64,000 nt of DNA from Fictibacillus phosphorivorans (GTDB lineage: Bacteria > Bacillota > Bacilli > Bacillales > Fictibacillaceae). This document shows positions 28,628 to 37,313 of the stretch, in pieces. Location: positions 23,772 through 87,771 of the forward strand of contig NZ_JAMBOR010000016.1 of NCBI RefSeq assembly GCF_023715845.1, written 5' to 3'. The notes beneath the pieces were generated by a model, which saw only the letters and a program-made list of their open reading frames with translations, was not told the origin of the DNA and did no database searches. Each line of letters begins with the position of its first letter. Position 1 is the stretch's first letter. The position numbers and the translations under genes are program-made.

Positions 28628-30106
28628 ATGGGTAAACCAACTGGATTTTTGGACTTCCCGCGAGAAGATACAATAGAGAGAAAACCTCTCCACCGTCTGA
28701 GGGATTGGAAAGAATATACGGAAAAACAGCCGGAAAGTATGCTTAAGAGGCATGCCTCAAGATGTATGGATTGCGGCACACCATTTTGCCATATCGGTAT
28801 TGAAATCAACGGGGCAGCTTCAGGCTGTCCCATCCATAATTTAATACCTGAATGGAACGACCTTGTGTACCGAGGAAAATGGAAAGAAGCACTTGATCGT
28901 TTATTAAAAACGAATAACTTCCCTGAGTTCACTGGACGTGTTTGCCCTGCTCCCTGTGAAGGATCATGTACGGTTGAATTAGCAGGGCCAGCTGTTACGA
29001 TTAAAAATATCGAAAAAGCGATTATTGATAAAGGTTTTGAAAATGGATGGATTAAACCGAGAATTCCGAGCAAGCGTACAGGAAAAAAAGTTGCAATCGT
29101 TGGTTCTGGACCTGCTGGACTTGCAGCTGCGGATCAATTGAATCAAGCAGGACATTCTGTGACTGTTTTTGAAAGAGATGACCGTGCTGGAGGACTTCTC
29201 ACTTACGGTATTCCAAACATGAAACTTGATAAGGATATTGTCAATCGAAGAATCACACTTTTAAGACAAGAAGGCATTGATTTTGTTCTTAATACAGAAA
29301 TCGGAAAAGATATTATGCCTGAAGATCTAAAAAAAGATTTCGATTCAGTTATCCTATGTACTGGCGCACAAAAACAAAGGGATTTAATCCTTGAAGGAAG
29401 AGAAGCAAAAGGCGTACACCTCGCGATGAAATATTTAACTCAATCTACTAAGCGTTTATTAGGGGATCAGATCAATGAACCGCTAATTGATGCGAAAGAT
29501 AAAAATGTTATCGTAATCGGTGGTGGTGATACAGGAGCAGACTGTGTCGCAACTGCTTTACGCCAAAAATGCAAAAGTGTTGTTCAGTTTGGAAAGCACC
29601 CTAAGCTCCCTGATGTAAGAAGCAAAGCTAACATGTGGCCAGAACAACCTTATATTTTCACAATGGATTATGCTTATGAAGAGGCAACTGCTCAATTCGG
29701 AAAAGATCCACGAGAATTTTCTATTCAAACAAAGAAATTGGTCGCAGATGGAAAGGGTAATTTAAAAGAACTTCATACGGTTCAGATGAAAAGAACAGCA
29801 GATGAAAAGGGTAATCTTTCATTTGAAGAAATCCCAGGTACTGAAAAAGTATGGCCAGTAGACCTTGTTTTTGTTGCAATCGGTTTTGAAGGAACAGAAC
29901 ACCCCGTTTTAAAACAATTTGGTGTTGAAACAAAGAACAATAAGATTGATGCGAAACATGGTGATTATAAAACAAACATAGATGGCGTTTTTGCGGCTGG
30001 TGATTCTAGACGCGGACAAAGTTTAATCGTTTGGGCTATACAAGAAGGACGAGACTGTGCCAAACAAGTAGATAAACATCTGATGGGTAGCACGGTTTTG
30101 CCTTAA
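28628..30106 (+). CDS. gltB: Glutamate synthase (NADPH), small subunit
   Basis: 492 residues (B. subtilis GltB is 493). Supplies electrons from NADPH to the large subunit through FAD and [4Fe-4S] clusters. Cysteine clusters occur in CMDCGTPFCH and VCPAPCEGSCT. The FAD motif VAIVGSGPAGLAAADQL lies near residue 150 and the NADPH motif VIVIGGGDTGADC near 290. The start is ATG at 28628, seven bases after AAAGGAG; an in-frame earlier ATG lies before the SD. Second and last gene of the gltAB operon. Confidence 0.97.
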   Translation: MGKPTGFLDFPREDTIERKPLHRLRDWKEYTEKQPESMLKRHASRCMDCGTPFCHIGIEINGAASGCPIHNLIPEWNDLVYRGKWKEALDRLLKTNNFPEFTGRVCPAPCEGSCTVELAGPAVTIKNIEKAIIDKGFENGWIKPRIPSKRTGKKVAIVGSGPAGLAAADQLNQAGHSVTVFERDDRAGGLLTYGIPNMKLDKDIVNRRITLLRQEGIDFVLNTEIGKDIMPEDLKKDFDSVILCTGAQKQRDLILEGREAKGVHLAMKYLTQSTKRLLGDQINEPLIDAKDKNVIVIGGGDTGADCVATALRQKCKSVVQFGKHPKLPDVRSKANMWPEQPYIFTMDYAYEEATAQFGKDPREFSIQTKKLVADGKGNLKELHTVQMKRTADEKGNLSFEEIPGTEKVWPVDLVFVAIGFEGTEHPVLKQFGVETKNNKIDAKHGDYKTNIDGVFAAGDSRRGQSLIVWAIQEGRDCAKQVDKHLMGSTVLP

Positions 30107-30137
30107 AGGTTTTTTCCATGCTACAATTAACTCTAAA

Positions 30138-30177
30138 AGCCAAAAGCCCCTATTCTATGATAGAATAAGGGCTGGCT
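30138..30177 (+). terminator. Hairpin after gltB (terminator-like, weak T-run)
   Basis: The three-part stem AGCC/GGCT, AGCCC/GGGCT and TATTCTA/TAGAATA closes on a TGA loop. The following bases (AAGAAAATTCTATTTTATT) are not a clean T-run. The TAGAAT arm could alternatively pair with ATTCTA at 30184-30189. Confidence 0.55.
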
Positions 30178-30212
30178 AAGAAAATTCTATTTTATTAATA
30201 AGGAGTAGAAGC

Positions 30213-31142
30213 ATGGAAAAAGTACTTATTTTTGGTCATAAGAATCCCGACACTGACACAATTACATCTGCGATTGTTTATGCAGACTTAAAAACAAAAC
30301 TTGGACAAAATGTTGAACCTGTTCGCCTTGGTGAAATTAATGGTGAAACGAAATATGCGCTTGATTACTTCAAAGCAGAACTACCTCGTATAGTGGAAAC
30401 TGTTTCAAACGAAACGAATGCTGTTATTTTAGTCGATCATAATGAACGTCAGCAAAGTGCTAGTGACATTGATCAAGTACGTGTTTTAGAAGTTATCGAT
30501 CACCATAGAATCGCGAACTTTGAAACAAGTGATCCATTGTACTACCGTGCTGAACCTGTTGGATGTACAGCTACGATCCTAAACAAGATCTATAAAGAAA
30601 AAGGAATTAAAATTGAAAAGAACATTGCTGGTTTAATGCTTTCTGCCATTATTTCTGATTCACTTTTATTCAAATCACCAACTTGTACAGAAGAAGATGT
30701 TGAAGCCGCTCGTGAACTGGCTGAAATTGCTGGTGTTGACGCAGAGGCTTACGGTCTTGAGATGTTGAAAGCTGGAGCAGACTTAAGCGATAAGTCCGTA
30801 GAAGAGTTAATCTCTCTAGATGCGAAAGAGTTTAACATTGGAGCAAGTAAAGTAGAAGTAGCTCAAGTGAATACAGTCGATGCTAGTGATGTATTAAAAC
30901 AACAAGACGAGTTAGAATCTGCCATTTCAAAAGTAATCGATGAAAAAGGATTAGACCTTTTCATGTTTGTAGTAACGGACATTTTAACAAATGATTCAAC
31001 CGTACTAGCACTAGGGAACAGAGCTCAATCTGTTGAAGAAGCCTATCATGTAAAACTTGAAAACAACACAGCCGTTTTAAAAGGTGTAGTATCACGTAAA
31101 AAGCAGATAGTTCCTGTGTTAACTGAAGCAATGAGCAAGTAA
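30213..31142 (+). CDS. ppaC: Manganese-dependent inorganic pyrophosphatase (family II)
   Basis: 309 residues, the family length. Hydrolyses pyrophosphate to drive biosynthetic reactions. The DHH domain shows the metal ligands His9, Asp13 and Asp15 (GHKNPDTDT), Asp75 (VDHNE) and His97 (DHHRI), matching numbering in the B. subtilis enzyme. The C-terminal DHHA2 domain holds the substrate-binding SRKKQ near residue 296. ATG follows AAGGAGT. Monocistronic between two hairpins. Confidence 0.97.
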   Translation: MEKVLIFGHKNPDTDTITSAIVYADLKTKLGQNVEPVRLGEINGETKYALDYFKAELPRIVETVSNETNAVILVDHNERQQSASDIDQVRVLEVIDHHRIANFETSDPLYYRAEPVGCTATILNKIYKEKGIKIEKNIAGLMLSAIISDSLLFKSPTCTEEDVEAARELAEIAGVDAEAYGLEMLKAGADLSDKSVEELISLDAKEFNIGASKVEVAQVNTVDASDVLKQQDELESAISKVIDEKGLDLFMFVVTDILTNDSTVLALGNRAQSVEEAYHVKLENNTAVLKGVVSRKKQIVPVLTEAMSK

Positions 31143-31151
31143 TAGATACGT

Positions 31152-31177
31152 AAAAGATGGAGAAATCCATCTTTTTT
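31152..31177 (+). terminator. Terminator after ppaC
   Basis: The 10-bp stem AAAAGATGGA / TCCATCTTTT has a GAAA tetraloop followed by Ts. Confidence 0.9.
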
Positions 31178-31191
31178 GATTGCCATTTTAG

Positions 31192-31219
31192 TTGACAATT
31201 TACAAGACCCTGTTATGAT
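31192..31219 (+). promoter_or_regulatory. Sigma-A promoter for the thiamine operon
   Basis: A perfect -35 TTGACA and -10 TATGAT are separated by 16 bp. The predicted start near 31226 lies just before the riboswitch. Confidence 0.8.
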
Positions 31220-31251
31220 TTAAAACATAATACCAACTGAATCATTTTACG

Positions 31252-31346
31252 AAACCACTAGGGGTGCCTTTAAAAGGCTGAGATCGAGGTTTAACTTCGA
31301 GACTCTTAGAACCTGATCTGGATTATACCAGCGGAGGGAAGTGGCT
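31252..31346 (+). promoter_or_regulatory. TPP riboswitch (THI element)
   Basis: The conserved THI-box parts are all present: AGGGGTGCC, GGCTGAGA, CTTAGAACCTGATCTGG and ACCAGCGGAGGGAA. P1 pairs CCACT (31255-31259) with AGTGG (31340-31344). Binding of thiamine pyrophosphate should stabilise P1 and release the terminator at 31384. In the free state AAGTGG (31339-31344) can instead pair with CCACTT (31386-31391), the left arm of that terminator. Confidence 0.95.
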
Positions 31347-31383
31347 GTTACGGAAACTCTATCTTTTATATTGTTTTCTACTC

Positions 31384-31415
31384 AACCACTTTCTCATGCT
31401 GAAAGTGGTTTTTTT
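31384..31415 (+). terminator. Riboswitch-controlled terminator before tenA
   Basis: The perfect 10-bp stem AACCACTTTC / GAAAGTGGTT is followed by a T-run. Its left arm contains the same CCACT as the P1 5' strand, so the two structures compete for AGTGG. Confidence 0.92.
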
Positions 31416-31446
31416 GTTGGTAAAAAACTATTTTAGGAGGATTCAT

Positions 31447-32154
31447 ATGTCAATATTTACTGAAGAACTGCGCAAACAAGCTGAGCCAATCTGGGAAGCC
31501 AATCTTACCCATCCATTTGTAAGAGGAATCGCCGAGGGAACTTTGCCTTTAGAGAACTTTAAATATTATGTGCTGCAAGACTCTTATTACTTATCTCATT
31601 TTGCGAGAATTCAAGCATATGGTGCTGCAAGAGCGGAAGATCTATATACTACTTCAAGAATGGCAGCACATGCTCAAGGAACAAATGAGGCTGAGTTAAC
31701 TTTGCATGAAAAGTTCATCAAACAGCTTCATATCTCAGAAGAAGAGTTAGCTGAATTTGAACCTGCACCAACTGCTTATAATTACACATCCCACTTGTAT
31801 CGAGTTGCTGAATCAGGAAGTTTAGGAGAAATTATCGCGGCGATTCTACCATGCTATTGGATTTATCATGAAATCGGAGAGAGATTTGAAGGGGCTAACC
31901 CAACAGAACCTATTTATCAAGAATGGATCACGGCTTATGGAGGAGAGTGGTTCAGCCAGCTGGTTCAGGAACAAATCAGCCGATTAGATGAATTAGCCGA
32001 TAAAGTAAGTCATGATGAAAGAAATAAAATGATTAAGCACTTTCTCCTCAGCTGCCAATATGAATATTTGTTTTGGGAGATGGCTTTCTCACTTGAAACA
32101 TGGCCGGTTCCAACCCAGCAACTAAAATTGAAGGGAAGAAAGGAAAATGTCTAA
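31447..32154 (+). CDS. tenA: Aminopyrimidine aminohydrolase / thiaminase II
   Basis: 235 residues. Hydrolyses aminopyrimidines from degraded thiamine to HMP for salvage. Catalytic Cys136 (LPCYWIYHEIG), Asp45 (VLQDSYY) and a late Glu (YLFWEMAF) match the B. subtilis TenA active site. The start is ATG at 31447 after AGGAGGATTCAT; an in-frame TTG 51 bases upstream lies in the terminator region. First gene of a TPP-riboswitch operon; its stop overlaps the ykoE start by eight bases, linking salvage to precursor uptake. Confidence 0.95.
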   Translation: MSIFTEELRKQAEPIWEANLTHPFVRGIAEGTLPLENFKYYVLQDSYYLSHFARIQAYGAARAEDLYTTSRMAAHAQGTNEAELTLHEKFIKQLHISEEELAEFEPAPTAYNYTSHLYRVAESGSLGEIIAAILPCYWIYHEIGERFEGANPTEPIYQEWITAYGGEWFSQLVQEQISRLDELADKVSHDERNKMIKHFLLSCQYEYLFWEMAFSLETWPVPTQQLKLKGRKENV

Positions 32155-32728
32155 AGGATTAAAATTGACCGATATATTAGTCACCATTGTCATTTCGGTC
32201 GGGTTTGGAATTCTTTATAAAATTTGGGGACCCCTTTATTATGCGGTTAAACCACTAGGTATACATATGGATCAATTAATCTATGGAATGTGGTTTATGA
32301 CTGCAACAGTGGCTTTTTTGATCATTCGTAAACCTGGAGTGGCTTTCCTAGCAGAAGTTGCAGCTTCTTCAGGAGAATTTTTAATGGGATCAGAATTCGG
32401 GTTAGAAGTTTTATTTTATGGGATTATCCAAGGTCTTTTTGCTGAACTCCTACTTATGGCATTTAGGTACAAACGTTATGATTTGTTAGTCGTTTCTGTA
32501 GCAGGATTAAGTTCTTGCCTAGGTTCCTTACTTCTCGACTTTTATAAAGGGTATATTGGAGATTTATCCACATGGAATCTAATCCTCTATGTAGCATTTA
32601 GATTCATCGGAACGATTCTTTTTACTGGAGTTCTGGCCATTTCTATCGTCAACTCTCTTGAAGCTACGGGTGTTACCAACCTTGTCCGGTCATCTTCCAA
32701 AAAAGATTTCGACACATTGAATCAATAA
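32147..32728 (+). CDS. ykoE: ECF transporter substrate-binding (S) component for HMP/thiamine
   Basis: 193-residue membrane protein with about five to six helices, same size and operon position as B. subtilis YkoE. It should give substrate specificity to the YkoEDC energy-coupling-factor transporter of hydroxymethylpyrimidine or thiamine precursors. Overlap with tenA and tight spacing to ykoD mark one operon. Riboswitch control of the whole unit supports the vitamin assignment. The partner YkoF, an HMP-binding protein in B. subtilis, is absent here. Confidence 0.88.
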   Translation: MSKGLKLTDILVTIVISVGFGILYKIWGPLYYAVKPLGIHMDQLIYGMWFMTATVAFLIIRKPGVAFLAEVAASSGEFLMGSEFGLEVLFYGIIQGLFAELLLMAFRYKRYDLLVVSVAGLSSCLGSLLLDFYKGYIGDLSTWNLILYVAFRFIGTILFTGVLAISIVNSLEATGVTNLVRSSSKKDFDTLNQ

Positions 32729-32742
32729 GGAGGTGATTGTGT

Positions 32743-34200
32743 TTGGAATATATAACATCCATCAAAAATCTAAATTTGAAGTTTCCAAAAGAGGAAGGTC
32801 TGCTGTTTAATGATTTATCTATCTCTATCCGAAAAGGAGAAAAAGTATTATTACTAGGTCCTTCAGGTTGCGGGAAATCTACACTGTTACAAGTCTTAAC
32901 TGGACTTATCCCTCGATCGATGGATGTTCCATTGAAGAGTGAGAGCATACAAATCCCTGATTCTTGGGGATTTGTATTTCAGGATCCGGATTCACAGTTT
33001 TGTATGCCCTATGTTGATGAAGAAATTGCATTTGTATTAGAAAATCTCCGAATACCTAGAGAAGAGATGACAGATAGGATCAAAAAGCTCCTTACCACTG
33101 TGGGCCTCCAATTAGATAATATTCATAATAAAATTCAAGCCCTTTCTGGAGGAATGAAACAGCGTTTAGCATTAGCATCGGTCTTAGCATTAGATCCTGA
33201 AGTGATCTTTTTAGATGAACCTACTGCATTAATCGATGATGACGGGACTGCCCAAGTCTGGGATACAGTTAAAAGCATTGCAGATGATAAAACATTGATT
33301 ATCGTTGAACATAAAATTGATCAGATCATAGATATTATTGATCGGATAATAGTGTTTACAGATGACGGCACGATCATGGCAGATGGTGAACCCGCATACG
33401 TCTTCTCTCATTTTAAAGCCGAAATAAAAAGGTTTGGAATTTGGTATCCCAATGCATGGGGTGAATATATAAAAGAGAAGGCTAACATAACTTATAATAA
33501 TTACTCGGATACCGTGTTGAATTTGGATAACTTTCGAGGATATAGAGGAAAAGTACCAGCGATTACATTAGAAAAAGCTACTGTTCAATCAGGTGAATGG
33601 ATTGCTGTCACAGGAGCTAATGGTGCAGGGAAAAGTACACTAATATTATCACTGATGCAATTATTAAGAACAACTGGTGAATACAAAATAGAAGGGCGGC
33701 CAATTAGAAGTTTTTCAGACTTGGAGAAAAAAACGTATTTTGTTTTTCAGAATCCGGAATATCAGTTTTTAACTAACCGTGTAATCGATGAGCTTACTTA
33801 TGACATAAGGCAAAGAGTAAGTCCTGATGTAATGAAACAAGCAAATGATCTCTTATCTCTTTTTGGTTTGAAAGATAAACAAAATCAACATCCTTATCAT
33901 CTTTCACTCGGCCAAAAAAGACGTTTAAGTGTAGCCACTGCTTTTCTCCAAGATCCTAAGATACTATTGTTGGACGAGCCTACATTCGGACAGGATTCAA
34001 AAAATACATTTAAATTGTTGGAGTTATTACAGGAAGAGAGTCGAAAAGGAACGATTATTATCATGGTGACACATGATTTGAATATCATCCATCACTTTGC
34101 TACAAGGGTGTGGGAAGTAAAAGGCGGAAAGGTGATCTGCGACTGGAAAAAGGATGAAATTAAAAGAGAAGAGGGTCGTATGTATGAATACACCTATTAA
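32743..34200 (+). CDS. ykoD: ECF transporter ATPase with two fused ABC domains
   Basis: 485 residues with two ABC cassettes: Walker A GPSGCGKST with signature LSGGMKQR and Walker B VIFLDEPTA; then Walker A GANGAGKST with LSLGQKRR and LLLDEPTFG. The fused double ATPase is the YkoD arrangement (about 490 aa). The TTG start at 32743 lies nine bases after AAGGAGG; the TTG at 32737 is too close. It overlaps ykoC by 17 bases. Powers YkoE/YkoC uptake. Confidence 0.92.
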   Translation: MEYITSIKNLNLKFPKEEGLLFNDLSISIRKGEKVLLLGPSGCGKSTLLQVLTGLIPRSMDVPLKSESIQIPDSWGFVFQDPDSQFCMPYVDEEIAFVLENLRIPREEMTDRIKKLLTTVGLQLDNIHNKIQALSGGMKQRLALASVLALDPEVIFLDEPTALIDDDGTAQVWDTVKSIADDKTLIIVEHKIDQIIDIIDRIIVFTDDGTIMADGEPAYVFSHFKAEIKRFGIWYPNAWGEYIKEKANITYNNYSDTVLNLDNFRGYRGKVPAITLEKATVQSGEWIAVTGANGAGKSTLILSLMQLLRTTGEYKIEGRPIRSFSDLEKKTYFVFQNPEYQFLTNRVIDELTYDIRQRVSPDVMKQANDLLSLFGLKDKQNQHPYHLSLGQKRRLSVATAFLQDPKILLLDEPTFGQDSKNTFKLLELLQEESRKGTIIIMVTHDLNIIHHFATRVWEVKGGKVICDWKKDEIKREEGRMYEYTY

Positions 34201-34975
34201 AGAAAGCTGGCTGCACAAGGTTAACCCTGCACTTAAACTATTGATCCTAGCCATTCTTTTTGTTTTTGCGGTAACGATCCATCAATTAAATGTAATGATT
34301 CCTTTTACACTGACCGTATCGATCTTATTCTTCTTATGTACAGGTCAACCTTATCGGAACCTGTTCCTTATTCTGATCCCTTTTTTTCTCGTGTTTTTTT
34401 CAACGTCCCTTTCAATGATTTTATTTGGAAAAGGGGACACGACACTTTTTAAATGGGGGATTATACACGTTACAGAAGAAAGTTTATATCGAGGCGTACA
34501 CTTAGGTTTCCGAGCACTTGTATTTGCATTGATGGGTATAACCTTTGTTCTGACAACAAAGCCCGTTAAGCTTTTTTATTCTCTGATGCAACAACTTAAG
34601 TTGCAGCCAAAGTATGCTTATAGTTTTATGGCAGCTATCCGATTGATTCCTATCATGTTTGAGGAATTTAAGACTATCCGAGATGCACAGAAAGTAAGGG
34701 GCTTACATAGTGAAAAAGGGGTATGGAGTAAGCTAAAAAGGATAAAAGCACTGCCCATACCTTTGCTTTCACAAAGTATTAGAAGAGCTTTTCGTATTGC
34801 TGTAGCGATGGAGGCTAAAAGGTTTAATTCGCTGCAGGAACGAACATTTTATTATCAAGTTGGATTTTCAACGTATGATCTATTATTTATAAGTTACATC
34901 GTATCATCAATTGGATTAAGTTATTGGCTTGCATCGGAATTTCCGCTTTTTCCGGTTACAGATGTAAGATATTAA
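34184..34975 (+). CDS. ykoC: ECF transporter transmembrane (T) component
   Basis: 263-residue membrane protein, four to five N-terminal helices and a cytoplasmic coupling region with AQKVRG and AMEAKRF, the EcfT Ala-Arg-Gly-type helices that contact the ATPases. The start is ATG at 34184 within the end of ykoD (17-base overlap). An in-frame start 30 bases earlier has no better SD. Last gene of the TPP-regulated operon; a GGGGC hairpin terminator follows immediately. Confidence 0.9.
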   Translation: MNTPIKESWLHKVNPALKLLILAILFVFAVTIHQLNVMIPFTLTVSILFFLCTGQPYRNLFLILIPFFLVFFSTSLSMILFGKGDTTLFKWGIIHVTEESLYRGVHLGFRALVFALMGITFVLTTKPVKLFYSLMQQLKLQPKYAYSFMAAIRLIPIMFEEFKTIRDAQKVRGLHSEKGVWSKLKRIKALPIPLLSQSIRRAFRIAVAMEAKRFNSLQERTFYYQVGFSTYDLLFISYIVSSIGLSYWLASEFPLFPVTDVRY

Positions 34976-35024
34976 AGGGGCTGACTCAAAAGTGTAAAAG
35001 CTTTTGAGTTCAAGCCCCTTTTTT
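34975..35024 (+). terminator. Terminator after ykoC (GGGGCTGACTC-type)
   Basis: The long hairpin AAGGGGCTGACTCAAAAG / CTTTTGAGTTCAAGCCCCTT has two unpaired bases in the right arm and an 8-base loop, followed by TTTT. It shares its core with 22733-22785. Confidence 0.88.
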
Positions 35025-35051
35025 AGTGTTCACAAAGACTTGAATATAGCA

Positions 35052-35186
35052 TGCGCGAAAAACCACCCGTTCTGCGCGAAGATCAGGAATTTTGGCGTAA
35101 CTTGATGATTCTGCGGTACTCGAATATTCTGCGCGAAACGAAGGTCATCTTGCGTGAACGTGTAACAGATTAAAACACGTACCGTA
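35052..35186. repeat. Modular intergenic repeat, six-unit copy
   Basis: Six units start at 35052, 35073, 35093, 35112, 35130 and 35151 (spacing 18-21 bp). Heads are TGCGCGAA, TGCGCGAA, TGGCGTAA, TGCGGTAC, TGCGCGAA and TGCGTGAA. The last unit runs into a tail ACGTGTAAC...ACACGTACCGTA with ACGTGT/ACACGT arms. It lies between convergent genes and carries no ORF. Confidence 0.8.
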
Positions 35187-35210
35187 GAAACAAGATTTTG
35201 AACCAAGTAA

Positions 35211-35236
35211 AGTAGGCTGACGGTGGTCAGCCTACT
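35211..35236 (-). terminator. Terminator of the small membrane-anchored protein gene
   Basis: The perfect 10-bp stem AGTAGGCTGA / TCAGCCTACT has a 6-base loop, immediately after the minus-strand stop. The T-run is short. Confidence 0.75.
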
Positions 35237-35241
35237 ATTTT

Positions 35242-35538
35242 CTAAGGGTTTATAATTCGATCATTTTGTTTTAACAAAATGGTAAATTCACCTTTATTTA
35301 ACTTTTGATATACAGGAAAGGGCACGTTTAATGTTTCTCCAGTTGAAAGAACTACTTTGTATTGAGGCTTTACGGTCATTGCAGTGCCAAAGTCAATTAC
35401 TTGTTCTGACCGAATCTTGTTAACTATACGCCCCCTATGCTCAGTAATCTTTAATTCTTCTTCAACAAAGCCTGTCCAAGCAAAATAAAGAAGAAAACCT
35501 GATAAAAATGTAGAAATAGTAATCAGAAAACCTTTCAT
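35242..35538 (-). CDS. Small membrane-anchored protein (98 aa)
   Basis: 98 residues with one N-terminal membrane helix (FLITISTFLSGFLLYFAW), then a ~75-residue extracytoplasmic-looking beta-rich domain (QYKVVLSTGETLNVPFPVYQK). I do not recognise the family. ATG follows GAGGTGG by five bases, a good site. It lies 115 bp downstream of the DUF2238 gene on the same strand and could be co-transcribed with it. Function unknown. Confidence 0.7.
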   Translation of the reverse strand: MKGFLITISTFLSGFLLYFAWTGFVEEELKITEHRGRIVNKIRSEQVIDFGTAMTVKPQYKVVLSTGETLNVPFPVYQKLNKGEFTILLKQNDRIINP

Positions 35539-35653
35539 AATTCCACCTCATTCTAGTATGAATCAAAAGCCTAATAATTATAGAAAGAGGGAAGGGAAAT
35601 TTAAAAAGGATTTGCCGATTTCGTAACTAATATTAACTAACATACAACATTCA

Positions 35654-36271
35654 TTACCCATCTTCGTTCTTGAAAGACTTAAGAAACCGATTATGGAACC
35701 TTGATAAAAAAAGTAAGGCGATGATCGAACCTGCTAATGTAAGACTCATATCCCATTGGGCGTCCCACATATCACCTTGAGCACCAACAAAGTCTTTTGT
35801 TTCTCTATTTGAAAGGCGGCTTGCAATCCATTCTGCAATTTCGTAAAGTGCAGCCAGAGAAAGCGTTAGATTTACAGCTATAAATTGAATCCATTTTCCA
35901 ATAGGTAAAGTTGTTTTCAAGATTAATATCTCACGGATAACGATTACGGTTAGTCCCTTAAGGAAATGCCCGAACCGATCATAGTGGTTTCTTTCTAAAT
36001 GATAATGGTGTTGAATCCAATCAAAAAGTGGCACATCATCATATGTGAAATGACCGCCAATAAAAGTTAAAATCGTCAAAAGGGCAATGATGCTATATGA
36101 AAGGTTAGTCAGCGTTATTTTTTTATATAAAAAAAGTACAGTTAAAATAAGAAGAACGGATGGTCCGACTTCAAGGATCCATATTGGATAATGGGCCGGT
36201 TTAATGGATGACCAAATAAAAAAAACGATTACCGTTGCCAGCAGAAATATATGAAAGTATTTTCTTTTCAT
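35654..36271 (-). CDS. DUF2238 (YjdF-like) integral membrane protein
   Basis: 205 residues with about six membrane helices. The signature region includes HYDRFGHFLKG, ALYEIAEW and GAQGDMWDAQWDM, typical of DUF2238/YjdF proteins of unknown function. The conserved His, Glu and Asp in membrane-adjacent positions suggest metal binding, which is inference only. The start is ATG at 36271, seven bases after GAGGGA. Divergent from the alpha/beta hydrolase gene. A shorter cousin with similar motifs occurs at 45372-45950. Confidence 0.8.
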   Translation of the reverse strand: MKRKYFHIFLLATVIVFFIWSSIKPAHYPIWILEVGPSVLLILTVLFLYKKITLTNLSYSIIALLTILTFIGGHFTYDDVPLFDWIQHHYHLERNHYDRFGHFLKGLTVIVIREILILKTTLPIGKWIQFIAVNLTLSLAALYEIAEWIASRLSNRETKDFVGAQGDMWDAQWDMSLTLAGSIIALLFLSRFHNRFLKSFKNEDG

Positions 36272-36376
36272 TTCAAAATCCCTCACAATCTAGGATTAGT
36301 ATTGATTTTCTATAACGGATGTATACGTCTAGCAGCTTATTTAAAGTTAAATCAAACCAAAGGAAGTGAGAGCATC

Positions 36377-37246
36377 ATGACAAAAAAAATCGCTGTAGTT
36401 GTCCTGCATGGTATCGGAGATCAAAAAGAAGATTTTTCGGACGTATTTTCAGAAGATCTGACAAAACGATTTTCACAAAATCTAAAACCTTATCTATCTG
36501 CCCCGGAAGTAGAGTTAGTCATTCAGCCCATCTATTGGGGCAGTGTGTTCAATGAGCGAGAAAATGAGATGTGGCAAAAACTATCAAACGCTGCAGAATT
36601 AGATTTTGCAAAGCTTAGACATTTTGTTATCCACTTTTTTGGCGATGCCATTGCCTATCAGCCGTCTCCACATCACAATCCAAATTACCTAAAGGTTCAT
36701 GAAGTTTATGCGAAGGGACTTCAAAAATTAAGCGAAAAGGCGGGAAAGGATGCCCCTTTATTCGTTATTGCTCACAGCCTCGGTACGGTTATAACTAGTA
36801 ATTATTTTTATGATTTGCAATACATACCTGATAGAATTTCCGAGAATGTGAAAGAAAGCATGTCTGATACACCACTTGAACAAGGGGAGACATTAACAGG
36901 ATTTTATTCCTTAGGAAGCCCGCTTGCTTTATGGAGTTTAAGATATGCTGACTTTGATGTGCCCATTCATGTCCCGTCACCTAAACTAAAACAATATTAT
37001 CCTAGTTTGACCGGGGAATGGATAAATATCTACGACAAAGACGATGTTTTTGGATACCCGCTCAAGCCTCTAAACACTGCTTATGATCAAGCAGTCGTAT
37101 CTGATATTGAAATGAATAGCGGAAATTTAATCAGCAGCTGGTCACCCTTGTCACATATGCACTATTTCACAACGACCGAGGTAATCAATACGTTAGGTGA
37201 TGACCTGGCTGATGTTTGGAAACAAATTAATTTAAAAAACAGCTGA
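36377..37246 (+). CDS. Alpha/beta hydrolase-fold protein
   Basis: 289 residues, soluble. The oxyanion-loop motif HGIG is at residues 11-14, the nucleophile elbow AHSLGT has Ser134, and likely acid and His are in DKDDVFG and SHMHYF near the C-terminus, completing a catalytic triad. No signal peptide, so presumably cytosolic. The substrate is unknown; similarity is to uncharacterised lipase/esterase-like chemotaxis-unrelated hydrolases. The start is ATG at 36377 after GGAAGTGAG; the longer upstream frame overlaps the divergent gene and lacks an SD. Confidence 0.75.
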   Translation: MTKKIAVVVLHGIGDQKEDFSDVFSEDLTKRFSQNLKPYLSAPEVELVIQPIYWGSVFNERENEMWQKLSNAAELDFAKLRHFVIHFFGDAIAYQPSPHHNPNYLKVHEVYAKGLQKLSEKAGKDAPLFVIAHSLGTVITSNYFYDLQYIPDRISENVKESMSDTPLEQGETLTGFYSLGSPLALWSLRYADFDVPIHVPSPKLKQYYPSLTGEWINIYDKDDVFGYPLKPLNTAYDQAVVSDIEMNSGNLISSWSPLSHMHYFTTTEVINTLGDDLADVWKQINLKNS

Positions 37247-37313
37247 TCCAATAACAACCGTTCAAGTCCAAGAATACACTGAAAAATGAACTTGCGAATT
37301 GGATGGGAATCAC

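Noticed and set aside
30150..30195. Alternative pairing of TAGAAT after gltB suggesting attenuation of ppaC
   Set aside because: The alternative stem is only six base pairs and ppaC is a housekeeping gene; the simple terminator-like hairpin explains it better.
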